A stretch of DNA of 34,389 nucleotides from Candidatus Omnitrophota bacterium. GTDB taxonomy: Bacteria > Omnitrophota > Gorgyraeia > Zapsychrales > Zapsychraceae. The position numbers and the translations under genes were made by a program. The DNA is taken from assembly GCA_015233495.1 (NCBI GenBank), contig JADFXQ010000002.1:1-34389 (forward strand). Reading direction: 5' to 3'. Of the stretch, positions 8,029 through 17,075 are shown piece after piece. Under the pieces are notes generated by a model. That model saw nothing but the letters and a program-made list of their open reading frames with translations. It did no database searches and was not told the origin of the DNA. Each line of letters starts with the position of its first letter. Positions within the stretch are counted from its first letter, which is position 1.

Positions 8029-8733
8029 TTAAATGCTTTTTACAAGGTTTGAAAGGCAAATACAAGCAATATTATGATTTTTTTTCATGATTTTATCCGC
8101 GGCGGCGTCGGGGGGGAGATAGGGGTCGGTGAGGCCGACGTGGTCGGAGGCGTAAAATAACGCGGCGGCTTGGCGCTGGCAATATCGCGCCGCGTTAAAA
8201 AAAGCGGAGCATTCCATATCGACGATATCGACCTTGTCGCGGCAAAAATCAGCGTGATAGATTGTTTCTAAATAAAGCGAGCCCACGGTGGCGCAGGTCG
8301 CGGGAAGAATCGCGGGTGAAAGGGCCAGGATTTTTTGGCAGAGTGTTTGGTCCGGTTCGGCGTAATCCGGTTGGGAGTCTTGTTTTTTTAGCAGGCGGGA
8401 AAAACTTTCCCGGGCGAGGCTTTTTACCGGGCAGAAAAGCGCGGCGCTGTCCCGTTCTTGGGGTGAAGCGATGAGGCCGCAAGATCCGAAAAGGACATAA
8501 TTTTTAATCGGGCTGTCTTTTAAAAGCAGCAAGGCGTCGCCGGCGAACGCGGCGCCGACCCGGGTCTGAATTAAGGCGCAGTGTTTGCCAATGCCGGCGG
8601 AAAAAATGAAGCCTTTGTTTAATTTTGGAATGCCGAGTGCCGCGAGCAAAGGAGCGCTGACCAAGGGCGCGAAGACGCAATTTGGGGGAAAGGTTTTAGG
8701 GTCAAGGCCGAATTGACGCGCCGCATTTAACAT
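8029..8733 (-). CDS. Nucleoside phosphorylase / MTA-SAH nucleosidase superfamily protein
   Basis: FIFSAGIGKHCALIQTRVGAAF..., DIVDMECSAFFNAARYCQRQAAALFYASDHVG typical of the PNP/UDP fold (MExEGAA- and SD-like motifs). Confidence 0.75.
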   Translation of the reverse strand: MLNAARQFGLDPKTFPPNCVFAPLVSAPLLAALGIPKLNKGFIFSAGIGKHCALIQTRVGAAFAGDALLLLKDSPIKNYVLFGSCGLIASPQERDSAALFCPVKSLARESFSRLLKKQDSQPDYAEPDQTLCQKILALSPAILPATCATVGSLYLETIYHADFCRDKVDIVDMECSAFFNAARYCQRQAAALFYASDHVGLTDPYLPPDAAADKIMKKNHNIACICLSNLVKSI

Positions 8734-8863
8734 GGGAACAGATTCAAGAGTTTATGATACAATTATTCGTTATAGGGACGGTTGCGAAATGTCTCCAATG
8801 CTCTTAACCGACGGCATAGGCTGTCCAAATTGGAAACATATTATATCATAACGCGGGAGATTT

Positions 8864-9808
8864 ATGAAATACGTAAAATTGCCGAATACGGATATGGATA
8901 TGTCCGTTTTGACTTTGGGGACTTGGGTCTTTAGCGGCGACGTGTGGGGCGCGGTGAAGGAACAAGAATGCCGCGACGCGGTGGCCGCGGCTGCGGATTG
9001 CGGGATCAACGTCATCGATACCGCGCCGATTTATGGATACGGGGCAGCGGAAATTATTGTGGGCAAGGCGGTCCGCGGCTGCCGCGGGCGGTTTCTGATT
9101 GCCACAAAATGCGGGCTCATTGGACGCGGCCGGGAGATCCGGCATGATTTGTCGCCGGGGTCGATACGCCGCGAAGTGGAAGATTCTTTGCGCCGTCTGG
9201 GCGTGGAACGCATTGATTTATATCAATGTCATTGGCCCGACCCGGATACGGCGATCGAATCAACCATGGAAGCCCTGCGCGGTTTACAGCAGCAGGGAAA
9301 AATTCGTTATATCGGGGTATCCAATTTTGATCAAGCGCTTTTGGAGCGGGCGCGGCGATGCGCTTGTATCGTGACTTCCCAAAATCCTGGTTCGATTCTG
9401 GATAGGTCCGGAGAAACGCTTTTCCGGTTTTGCCAGGAACGGCAAATCGGCGTCTTGACTTATGGCAGTTTGGCGGGAGGGATTTTGACCGGAAAATACG
9501 ACCAAGCGCCGCGTTTTAAATCCGGGGATGCGCGGAGTTTTTTTTATAAATATTATTCCCCAAAGCATTTTGAACCGACGCGGCAACTTTTGGAAAAACT
9601 GCGGTCTTTGGGACAGCCCTTAAACCAAATCGCTTTGAATTGGGCTAGGCGGCAGCCGGGCGTGGTGAGCGTGTTATGCGGCTGTCGTAACGCCGCGCAA
9701 GTGCGGGACAATGCCGCGGCTATTGCCTGGGATTTGAGCGAGGAGCAGACCCGGTTGATCGACGAATGGGCAAAGCAGACTTTAGATCCGGGAGCGGCCA
9801 ACCTATGA
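8864..9808 (+). CDS. Aldo/keto reductase
   Basis: LGTWVFSGD..., NVIDTAPIYGYGAAEIIVGKAV, IATKCG, ERIDLYQCHWPDP, YIGVSNF. Confidence 0.93.
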   Translation: MKYVKLPNTDMDMSVLTLGTWVFSGDVWGAVKEQECRDAVAAAADCGINVIDTAPIYGYGAAEIIVGKAVRGCRGRFLIATKCGLIGRGREIRHDLSPGSIRREVEDSLRRLGVERIDLYQCHWPDPDTAIESTMEALRGLQQQGKIRYIGVSNFDQALLERARRCACIVTSQNPGSILDRSGETLFRFCQERQIGVLTYGSLAGGILTGKYDQAPRFKSGDARSFFYKYYSPKHFEPTRQLLEKLRSLGQPLNQIALNWARRQPGVVSVLCGCRNAAQVRDNAAAIAWDLSEEQTRLIDEWAKQTLDPGAANL

Positions 9809-11097
9809 ACGATGCGGCGCAAGCCTGCGTGCGAAAGCGGTTTCCCCGGTTTGGCGTCAACAAACAGCAGGAAATTTCCCGGTTGGTATATGAAATTTCT
9901 CGCCGGGAAAATGTCGGTTGGCAATCGGTTTTGCCCTCGGCGGATGAAAAATCCCCGGAGATCCGTTATCCGGCTTTGCGACAGGCGCTTTTACGCCGGC
10001 GATATCCGAATTTGACGGAGGAAGAGAGACAGGCCGCAGTTTTGCCTGCTTTGGATATACAACCCGGGAACCGGGCGGTGTTTTTAGGTGAGCAAAACCG
10101 CCGCCAAGTTATTCCGCGGCGGTTTTACGTTGAAGCGGCGGTCGCGAAGAAAAATTTCGCGGCGGATCTGCGGCGACGTTTTCCCGACGCGGAGTTCACG
10201 GGAATCACCACGTATAAAGAATTTCACGCCGGGCGCAAATATTGTTTGGCGGAGTATAACCGGCGTTTAGAGGATTTTTTTATTGTCGCCGAAAAATATG
10301 ATTTTTTTTGCCCGTGCCCGTGTTCACCCGGTTGCGCGCCGTGCGGGTATCACATTTTTAACGCCGGCCGCGGCTGCGCGTTGGAATGCGTTTATTGTTT
10401 TTTACCCGGCTATATGAATGAACCGGGCATTGTGATCCCGGGGAATCTGGAGGAATATTTTCAGAGAATCGACGGTTATGGTCAAGGGTTGCGCTTTGGC
10501 TCCGGCCAGTTTACTGATTCTTTGGTGTTCGACCATATCACGCGATTCTCGCCGCGGATTATTGATTTTTTCCGCGGCCGGCCAAACGATATTTTTGAGT
10601 TTAAGACGAAAAGCGATGCCATTGAATTGATTTTAGCGGCGCCGGCTGGGGAGAATATTGTGATTTCCTGGTCGCTGAATCCGCAAAAGATTATTGAGAC
10701 CGCCGAATTTTTTACCGCCGGATTGACCGCGCGTTTGGACGCGGCTAAACGTTGCGCCGCCGCGGGATACCGGGTGGGGTTTCATTTTGACCCGATCATT
10801 TTTTACCCGGAATGGGAAAGGGATTATTTTGCTGTTGTGGACCGGATTTTTTCTTCGGTGCCGCCGCGGCGTGTAGCCTGGATCAGTTTAGGGTGTTTGC
10901 GCCTGACGTTGAAATTGAAGAAAGCCATTGAAAATAGGTTTCCGGATAATACAATTTTAAATGGGGAAATGACCGCCGGCTTTGACGGCAAGCTGCGCTA
11001 TCCGGAAAGGGTTCGCCGGGATATTTATAAAAAGATGCGCGAGCGGATTGCCGGGCATGACCCGAACGTTTGGGTCTATTTATGCATGGAACCTTAG
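9805..11097 (+). CDS. SPL (spore photoproduct lyase)-family radical SAM protein
   Basis: CPCSPGCAPCGYHIFNAGRGCALECVYCFLPGYM (CxxxCxxC cluster with the SPL-type preceding Cys/GY motif). ATG 9805 overlaps the AKR stop codon. Confidence 0.8.
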   Translation: MNDAAQACVRKRFPRFGVNKQQEISRLVYEISRRENVGWQSVLPSADEKSPEIRYPALRQALLRRRYPNLTEEERQAAVLPALDIQPGNRAVFLGEQNRRQVIPRRFYVEAAVAKKNFAADLRRRFPDAEFTGITTYKEFHAGRKYCLAEYNRRLEDFFIVAEKYDFFCPCPCSPGCAPCGYHIFNAGRGCALECVYCFLPGYMNEPGIVIPGNLEEYFQRIDGYGQGLRFGSGQFTDSLVFDHITRFSPRIIDFFRGRPNDIFEFKTKSDAIELILAAPAGENIVISWSLNPQKIIETAEFFTAGLTARLDAAKRCAAAGYRVGFHFDPIIFYPEWERDYFAVVDRIFSSVPPRRVAWISLGCLRLTLKLKKAIENRFPDNTILNGEMTAGFDGKLRYPERVRRDIYKKMRERIAGHDPNVWVYLCMEP

Positions 11098-11112
11098 GAA
11101 CAAGGAGAGATC

Positions 11113-12012
11113 ATGACCATTGGTTTTATCGGCCTCGGCCGCATGGGATTAAATATGGTGGAGCGTTTGCTGGCGCGCGGGCATGCGATTGCGGCTTATG
11201 CCCGCAGTGAAGATTCCCGGCGTCCGGCGCGGGATAAGGGCGCCCGGACAGTGGAAGCATTGGGTCAATTAGTTGACACGCTGAACACGCCGCGGGTGGT
11301 TTGGGTCATGGTCCCGGCGGGAGAGGCCACCGAGCAGAATGTCCGGGAATTGGCCGGCCGGCTTTCGCCCGGCGATATTGTGGTGGACGGCGGTAATTCC
11401 AATTATCAGGATTCTTTGCGCCGCGGGAAAATGTTAGCGGAGAAAGGGATTGAATTTTTGGATTGCGGCACCAGCGGCGGGATTTGGGGATTGCAGAATG
11501 GTTATTGTCTGATGATCGGCGGCAGTTCTTCGGCTTTCCAAAAAGTTGAACCGATTTTCGCGGCCTTGGCTCCCGCGCAGGGGTACGCGCTGGTGGGGCC
11601 GAGCGGGGCCGGGCATTTTGTCAAAATGATCCACAATGGAATTGAATACGGGATGCTCCAGGCCTATGCCGAGGGGTTTGAAATTTTGGCCGCGAGAGCG
11701 GAATATCATTTGGATTTAGTAAAAATCGCGGGTTTATGGAATCAAGGCAGTGTTGTCCGTTCCTGGCTTTTGGAATTGGCGCAAACCGCGTTCGCGAAAG
11801 ACCCCCGTTTGGAAAAAATTAAAGGATATATCGCGGATTCCGGCGAGGGCCGCTGGACGGTTGCCGAAGCGGTCGCGCAAAATGTTCCGGCGCCGGTTTT
11901 GACTTTGGCGCTGTTAGAGCGCCTGCGTTCGCGTCAGGAAGATTCGTTTGCCGCGAAAATGATCGCGGCTTTGCGCGATGAGTTTGGCGGGCATGGGGTG
12001 AAGAAAAGTTGA
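11113..12012 (+). CDS. gnd: 6-phosphogluconate dehydrogenase, decarboxylating, short (about 300 aa) GndA/YqeC type
   Basis: GFIGLGRMGLNMVERLL, VVDGGNSNYQDSLRRGKMLAEKGIEFLDCGTSGGIWGLQNGYCLMIGG, GHFVKMIHNGIEYGMLQAYAEGF. Confidence 0.92.
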   Translation: MTIGFIGLGRMGLNMVERLLARGHAIAAYARSEDSRRPARDKGARTVEALGQLVDTLNTPRVVWVMVPAGEATEQNVRELAGRLSPGDIVVDGGNSNYQDSLRRGKMLAEKGIEFLDCGTSGGIWGLQNGYCLMIGGSSSAFQKVEPIFAALAPAQGYALVGPSGAGHFVKMIHNGIEYGMLQAYAEGFEILAARAEYHLDLVKIAGLWNQGSVVRSWLLELAQTAFAKDPRLEKIKGYIADSGEGRWTVAEAVAQNVPAPVLTLALLERLRSRQEDSFAAKMIAALRDEFGGHGVKKS

Positions 12013-12029
12013 AAGTTATAAGGAGAAAT

Positions 12030-13571
12030 ATGGCGGATAAAGATTTTGATAATCCGGTTTTACAAAACCAATTTCTCGAATCCTGTGATTTGCCGGAGCC
12101 GGAGAAGCCGATTCCGCCGTTTGTCTTGGTGATTTTTGGCGGCACTGGGGATTTGAGCCGCAATAAACTTATTCCGGCGCTGTTTCAGCTTTTTATATCC
12201 GGAAAATTGCCGCCGCGTTTTTTTGTGTTGGGCCTCGGATCGCGTCTGTTGTCGGATCAAGAGTTCCGTGTTTTTTGCCGGGACGCGGTCGCGTCCGGCG
12301 CGGCATCGGCGGAGGCTGTGGAGGATTTTGGCGCGCGTTTTGGTTATTTGGCGCAGGATTTGAACCGCGCCGGAGAACCGGCGGGTCTGTGCGGCCGGCT
12401 TACCCAATTGCGCGCGGGATTAGACAGTCCGGACGTTTTGTTTTTGTTTTATTGCGCGCTGCCGCCGGATCTGTTACCCGCGGTGGTCCGGTCGTTAGAC
12501 GCGATCCCCGCGTGTCATGACAGCCGCGTTGCCAAAATTGTCGTCGAGAAACCCTTCGGGCATGACCTGGATTCTTGCCGGGTTTTTAACGGTTTATTGC
12601 GGCAGCATTTTCCCGAACAGCAGATCTATCGCATGGATCATTATTTGGGAAAAGACACCGTGCAAAATATTTTATTTTTTCGGTTTGGCAACAGTATGTT
12701 CGAGCCCTTATGGGATTATCGTTATATTGATCACATTCAGATCACGGTAGCGGAAGACGCGGGAATCGAGAACCGCGGCCGGTTTTATGAACAGTCGGGA
12801 GTCATCCGCGACATTGTCCAGAACCATATTCTGCAATTGATCGCTTTAGTCACTATGGAACCGCCCGTGGGATTTGAGGCGGATTTTATTCGCGATGAGA
12901 CCGTTAAGGTGTTTCGCACGTTTCGTCCTTTTGCCCCGGAAGATTTTTCCCGTCGGACCGTGTTGGGGCAATACGGGGCCGGGACTCTCTTAGGCCGGCC
13001 GGCCGCGGCGTACCGCGCGGAAAACCATGTCGCCCCGGATTCTGTCACGCCGACGTTTTTCGCCGGAAAATTTTATATTGATAATTGGCGTTGGGCGCGG
13101 GTGCCGATTTATGTCCGGGCCGGAAAAAGGCTGTCCCGCCGGTTCAGCGAAATATGCGTTCAATTCAAACAGCCGCCTTTGCGGCTTTTTGGGCGCGTCT
13201 GCGACGCGATCACGCCGGGCGCGGTGCGTTTTAGCCTTTATCCCGAAGAGGAAATCAGTTTGCGGATGAACGTCAAATATCCGGGGCCGGGCAACCGTCC
13301 GTATCCCGTGTCCATGAAATTTAATTATGGGCAGACCTTTCAACTCAAAAGTTTTTCGCCTTATCAGCGGTTGCTGGCGGATTGTCTGAAAGGCGACCCT
13401 TTGTTGTTTTCGCGCCAGGACGGCGTTGAGGCGATGTGGGCGATCGTGGATCCGATAGTTAAATATTGGGAGCAAAATCCGCCGGGGGATTTTCCTAATT
13501 ACGCAGGCGGCGCGCCGGGGCCGGCCGCCGCGGATGAGTTGATCCGCAGGGACGGGAGAGAGTGGGTGTGA
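12030..13571 (+). CDS. zwf: Glucose-6-phosphate 1-dehydrogenase
   Basis: FVLVIFGGTGDLSRNKLIPALFQL, RIVVEKPFGHDL-type motif, IYRMDHYLGKDTVQNILFFRFGN, RAGKRL; SD AAGGAG before ATG 12030. Confidence 0.95.
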   Translation: MADKDFDNPVLQNQFLESCDLPEPEKPIPPFVLVIFGGTGDLSRNKLIPALFQLFISGKLPPRFFVLGLGSRLLSDQEFRVFCRDAVASGAASAEAVEDFGARFGYLAQDLNRAGEPAGLCGRLTQLRAGLDSPDVLFLFYCALPPDLLPAVVRSLDAIPACHDSRVAKIVVEKPFGHDLDSCRVFNGLLRQHFPEQQIYRMDHYLGKDTVQNILFFRFGNSMFEPLWDYRYIDHIQITVAEDAGIENRGRFYEQSGVIRDIVQNHILQLIALVTMEPPVGFEADFIRDETVKVFRTFRPFAPEDFSRRTVLGQYGAGTLLGRPAAAYRAENHVAPDSVTPTFFAGKFYIDNWRWARVPIYVRAGKRLSRRFSEICVQFKQPPLRLFGRVCDAITPGAVRFSLYPEEEISLRMNVKYPGPGNRPYPVSMKFNYGQTFQLKSFSPYQRLLADCLKGDPLLFSRQDGVEAMWAIVDPIVKYWEQNPPGDFPNYAGGAPGPAAADELIRRDGREWV

Positions 13572-13596
13572 AATAACCAAACCGAAGGGGTTCGCT

Positions 13597-13974
13597 ATGG
13601 CAAAAATGATTTTGGTCGTGGATGATGACGCGCAGGTCTTGGATGTGGTCGTGAAGCATCTTTTGAACAATGGGTTTGAGGCCATGGGCGTGATGACCGG
13701 AAAAAGCGGCTTAGAAAAAGCCAAGTCGTATTTGCCGGATTTGATTTTGTTGGACATTATGCTGCCCGATTTAGAGGGCTCAGAAGTGGCGCGGGAGTTG
13801 CAACAGCAAGAACGGGTCAAAAATATTCCGATTATTTTCTTGTCCGGCATGATCGGCAAAGATAAAGAGGTCGACGAGATCCGGGTAGGAGACATCACGT
13901 ATCCGGCCATCGGCAAACCGTTTACCGGCCGTCAATTGCTCGAGGCAGTTAAAAAAACATTCAACTTGGTGTAA
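13597..13974 (+). CDS. Stand-alone response regulator receiver domain
   Basis: ILVVDDDAQVLDVVVKHL...PDLILLDIMLPDLEG...IPIIFLSG...KPFTGRQLLEAV. Confidence 0.92.
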   Translation: MAKMILVVDDDAQVLDVVVKHLLNNGFEAMGVMTGKSGLEKAKSYLPDLILLDIMLPDLEGSEVARELQQQERVKNIPIIFLSGMIGKDKEVDEIRVGDITYPAIGKPFTGRQLLEAVKKTFNLV

Positions 13975-13987
13975 ATAAACGTGTCCG

Positions 13988-16240
13988 TCACCTTAAAAGC
14001 TGTTTCATCTCTATGGGTTGAATTTGAAAGATGACGGGATACAGACCATCGATTTTTAGATTGAAAATCGGCTGTTGTTTGACCGGCAGCGGCATACCGT
14101 TAAGATCCCGCTTGATTTGCATATTTAACAGCTTCGCGTTAAAGTCGATACCACCGACGTTGGATGCGGGTGAAGAGACTGCTGTATTGGCAGGAGCCGC
14201 TTGTAATGGGGTTCCATCCGGCAAAATTCCAGTTGGGGTTTTCGCAGCGGGATTGCCTTCAATTTGTTGAATTATCGTTTTAAACGCCGCCGGCGTTTCC
14301 GGTGAATCTTCGATTATATATTGTTGTAAGTCTTTCGCGGTTTTCGGTTTTGCTCCGGTAATGGGTTTTAAAATTGAAGTCTTGGGTTTGCCGTTATCCA
14401 CATTCAAAATATATAAAGCGCCGTCCGGCCCTTTTTGCGCGTCCAGTAGGTTGGTTAAAAATATCCATTCTGTTCCTTTTTCATTAAAATAAAACCGAAT
14501 TTGGTCGCCCGCCGGATTGAGCCGAGGATGATCCCATCCCGGGACTCCGAGATTTTTGATCAGCTCGAGCATTTTATCTACATTCGGGTAAAGGGCTTTA
14601 GCTTTAATGCCGAATTGGACACTGGGAGGCAAATTGCCAAAATCCTTATCCCCCAATTCTTTGTAAAAATTTTCGGGTATTGAATCATCGGTAATCTGCC
14701 CCTTTGGGATAGGGATAAAAAATACCAGTTTTTTCGGGTTGTCTTTAGGCCCATGCCAAACGTAAAGACCGGCTTGAGCATTGGTCGGGTCCTTAGGGTC
14801 ATAAACTGAGATGACTTCTTTTACTTCGGGCGCGGTAAGGGTTACCTGAGGGCCATTAACCGCGCCATTCCAACCCGGGTTGTTCAAAATGATCCGCATT
14901 TTATCGCCGGTATTTTTATTATTTGAATCCATAAAGAAACGCGGCAAAGCGCCCAATGCGGTGGCCGCTCTATGGATTTGATCATTGGTCATGGGCTTGA
15001 CCGGTTTTATTTCTAGTCTTGGGATACTGGCATCAAGGATATTTTTAAGGACGACTGGGTTGGTTTGCGTTTCCGTGGTCAGGGGATTGGTATTGACTTG
15101 CGCGACGACGCGGGACACATTCGAAAGCGCCAAAAGAACAGTTAACCCTGCCGGAACTATTCGCAGCACTTTACGAAATGACAAAGCCGGGCTCGACACC
15201 GTAAACCCTCCGGAAAAATATTTTCGGGTAAGGATGTCGCCGGTCAAGGGGTCTTCTTCGACTTTGGTAAAATCATAGACGCCTTGCCGAAAAGCTTGGA
15301 GATATTGTTGGTAAATTTGGTCTTTGACGTTGTTATCTTTGAGATCAATGCCTTTGGTTTTGTTTTGGTCTACGTAAATCTGGCTCAACAAGCTGTCTTT
15401 TAATTTCATTTTGTACCAAGTGGCGAGGATCATGGCCTGGTACATTTGCCGCAGCAACGCGAAATTTTTGCCGGTATTGACTTCTTGCTCCAAAACGGGC
15501 AGGATCACGTTGCGCACCGCATCGGATCCGATTTTATTGACTGCGGCGTCTTTAGAAGCGGCAGAGGGAGGTTCTTTGTTGTTTTGCAGGGTTAGATAAT
15601 CCTCCTCGAGCATAACTTTCAAATGGCTCGCGACAATGAAGGCGCTGGTGTCTTTTTCATAAATATCCGCCTGATCTGGGACGATCCAGACTTTGTTAAA
15701 GGTATCCACGGGGATGTCGACATTCCCATAACGCTCTTGCACGATTTTATAAACTTGATCCCAAAAGGTTTTTCCGACCGGGTTTTCCGGATGCAGGAGA
15801 GACGCGGTCAATTGTTTGAGTATATAATCTTGCGCAAGCAGATCTCGTCCCATGGCTGTCCGGCCCAACCCATCGGCGATTATCCGATTTTTTTCATAGG
15901 GCGATAAGTTTACCCACAACTCGGTTTCCGGGACAGTCAGCGCGGCTAAAAAATATTTGATGATTTTATTTGATTCTTCCTTAAATGCGGCACCTTGCAG
16001 CCGGTCATTGCCGGAGTCGATCAGAAAATCAAATTGCGTTGGATTTTCCGGATGAAGAGTGACTCCAATCAGCCGGGGGAGAGAAAAAGCCCCAGTCACA
16101 TTAATCATTTGTCCGGGTTCCGGCAGAGACAAGGCCTGGGCACGCGTAAACTGCGGTGGCAGCAAGAGATAGATAATAAAATTGAGCACGAGCCAAACAG
16201 ACAAAAAACGAAATAGTTTTCGGTGTTTAAGATTGTTCAT
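13988..16240 (-). CDS. Large secreted/membrane-anchored protein of unknown function, Omnitrophota-type architecture
   Basis: N-terminal TM; LPEPGQMINVTGAFSLPRLIGVTLHPENPTQFDFLIDSGN...KIIKYFLAALTVPETELWVNLSPYEKNRIIADGLGRTAMGRDLLAQDYILKQLTASLLHPENPVGKTFWDQVY; C-terminal VGGIDFNAKLLNMQIKRDLNGMPLPVKQQPIFNLKIDGLYPVIFQIQPI. Confidence 0.75.
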   Translation of the reverse strand: MNNLKHRKLFRFLSVWLVLNFIIYLLLPPQFTRAQALSLPEPGQMINVTGAFSLPRLIGVTLHPENPTQFDFLIDSGNDRLQGAAFKEESNKIIKYFLAALTVPETELWVNLSPYEKNRIIADGLGRTAMGRDLLAQDYILKQLTASLLHPENPVGKTFWDQVYKIVQERYGNVDIPVDTFNKVWIVPDQADIYEKDTSAFIVASHLKVMLEEDYLTLQNNKEPPSAASKDAAVNKIGSDAVRNVILPVLEQEVNTGKNFALLRQMYQAMILATWYKMKLKDSLLSQIYVDQNKTKGIDLKDNNVKDQIYQQYLQAFRQGVYDFTKVEEDPLTGDILTRKYFSGGFTVSSPALSFRKVLRIVPAGLTVLLALSNVSRVVAQVNTNPLTTETQTNPVVLKNILDASIPRLEIKPVKPMTNDQIHRAATALGALPRFFMDSNNKNTGDKMRIILNNPGWNGAVNGPQVTLTAPEVKEVISVYDPKDPTNAQAGLYVWHGPKDNPKKLVFFIPIPKGQITDDSIPENFYKELGDKDFGNLPPSVQFGIKAKALYPNVDKMLELIKNLGVPGWDHPRLNPAGDQIRFYFNEKGTEWIFLTNLLDAQKGPDGALYILNVDNGKPKTSILKPITGAKPKTAKDLQQYIIEDSPETPAAFKTIIQQIEGNPAAKTPTGILPDGTPLQAAPANTAVSSPASNVGGIDFNAKLLNMQIKRDLNGMPLPVKQQPIFNLKIDGLYPVIFQIQPIEMKQLLR

Positions 16241-16414
16241 AGCGGCGCTTTCCTTAAAGAACTCTTAATTAAGTCGCGTAATCTTTCACTTTCAACCTAA
16301 TTAAGGTATACCATACAAATTCTTAAAAACCAACGCCGCCCTAAAAAAATCATGGGGTCCGTCATATTTATTTAAGCCGTTCCAACATTGCCGGATTTAA
16401 AAATTTTTTCACGC

Positions 16415-16442
16415 TTGACAACCGAAAGGGAGAGGATATAAT
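16415..16442 (+). promoter_or_regulatory. Sigma70 promoter of the glycan cluster
   Basis: TTGACA(16415-16420) - 16 nt - TATAAT(16437-16442). Confidence 0.8.
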
Positions 16443-16447
16443 AACTT

Positions 16448-16464
16448 TGTTCATAAAATGAACA
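16448..16464. promoter_or_regulatory. 17-bp palindrome spanning the start codon of the regulator gene
   Basis: TGTTCAT-AAA-ATGAACA, perfect 7-bp arms, just downstream of the -10 element. Confidence 0.5.
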
Positions 16465-17075
16465 GTTTAATTATCCAATCTTTTTTGGTTTTAAATCCCA
16501 TGGTTAAAGACGTTTTGAATGAGCGGGAATTTGAATTGATCAATATTCTTGGTCAAGGCTTGGGCGCTAATCAGCGGGATTTGTCGCAGCAAATGCAGCT
16601 CTCCCTCGGCATGGTAAACCTGATCATCCGCCGTTTGATTGCCAAGGGTTATATCCGCATTGAACAACTCAATAAACGCAAAGTGCAATATCTTTTGACT
16701 CCCAAAGGTTTTGCCGAAAAAATGCAAAAATCCATTAAATACACCTTGAAGACAATCAACTCAATTGCTTTTATCCGGGAACATATTAAAAATATGGTTT
16801 TAAATCTCAAGCAAACCGGGTATAAGGATTTTATCATTTTAGGGGATTCGGATTTATCCGTGCTGCTCGAAATGGCATTACGCGAACATTTTTCGCCAGC
16901 CGTACATTTGCGGCGAGTGAAAGAACTGCCTCCGGAAGGTTTTAACGGGATGTTATTGATTTGCAAAGAAGGGTATGAAAACGGGAAATGCCCGCGGACA
17001 AATACGGTAAATGTTTTGGAAGAAATCGCCCGCAGCGGTATGTTCAGTTTAAAAGGGGTGTTGGATGGCAGTTGA
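16458..17075 (+). CDS. Winged-helix MarR-EPS-like transcriptional regulator with extra C-terminal domain
   Basis: LNEREFELINILGQGLGANQRDLSQQMQLSLGMVNLIIRRLIAKGYIRIEQLNKRKVQYLLTPKGFAEKMQKS; heads a polysaccharide-type cluster. Alternative start at 16500. Confidence 0.8.
   Translation: MNSLIIQSFLVLNPMVKDVLNEREFELINILGQGLGANQRDLSQQMQLSLGMVNLIIRRLIAKGYIRIEQLNKRKVQYLLTPKGFAEKMQKSIKYTLKTINSIAFIREHIKNMVLNLKQTGYKDFIILGDSDLSVLLEMALREHFSPAVHLRRVKELPPEGFNGMLLICKEGYENGKCPRTNTVNVLEEIARSGMFSLKGVLDGS

Noticed and set aside
7829-8032. 67-aa plus-strand ORF between the SpeD-like and nucleoside phosphorylase genes
   Set aside because: No RBS, no domain, lies in an intergenic gap; insufficient support.
12990-13916. 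308-aa minus-strand ORF opposite zwf and the response regulator
   Set aside because: Shadow of two clear plus-strand genes; biased Arg/Pro composition, no recognisable domain.
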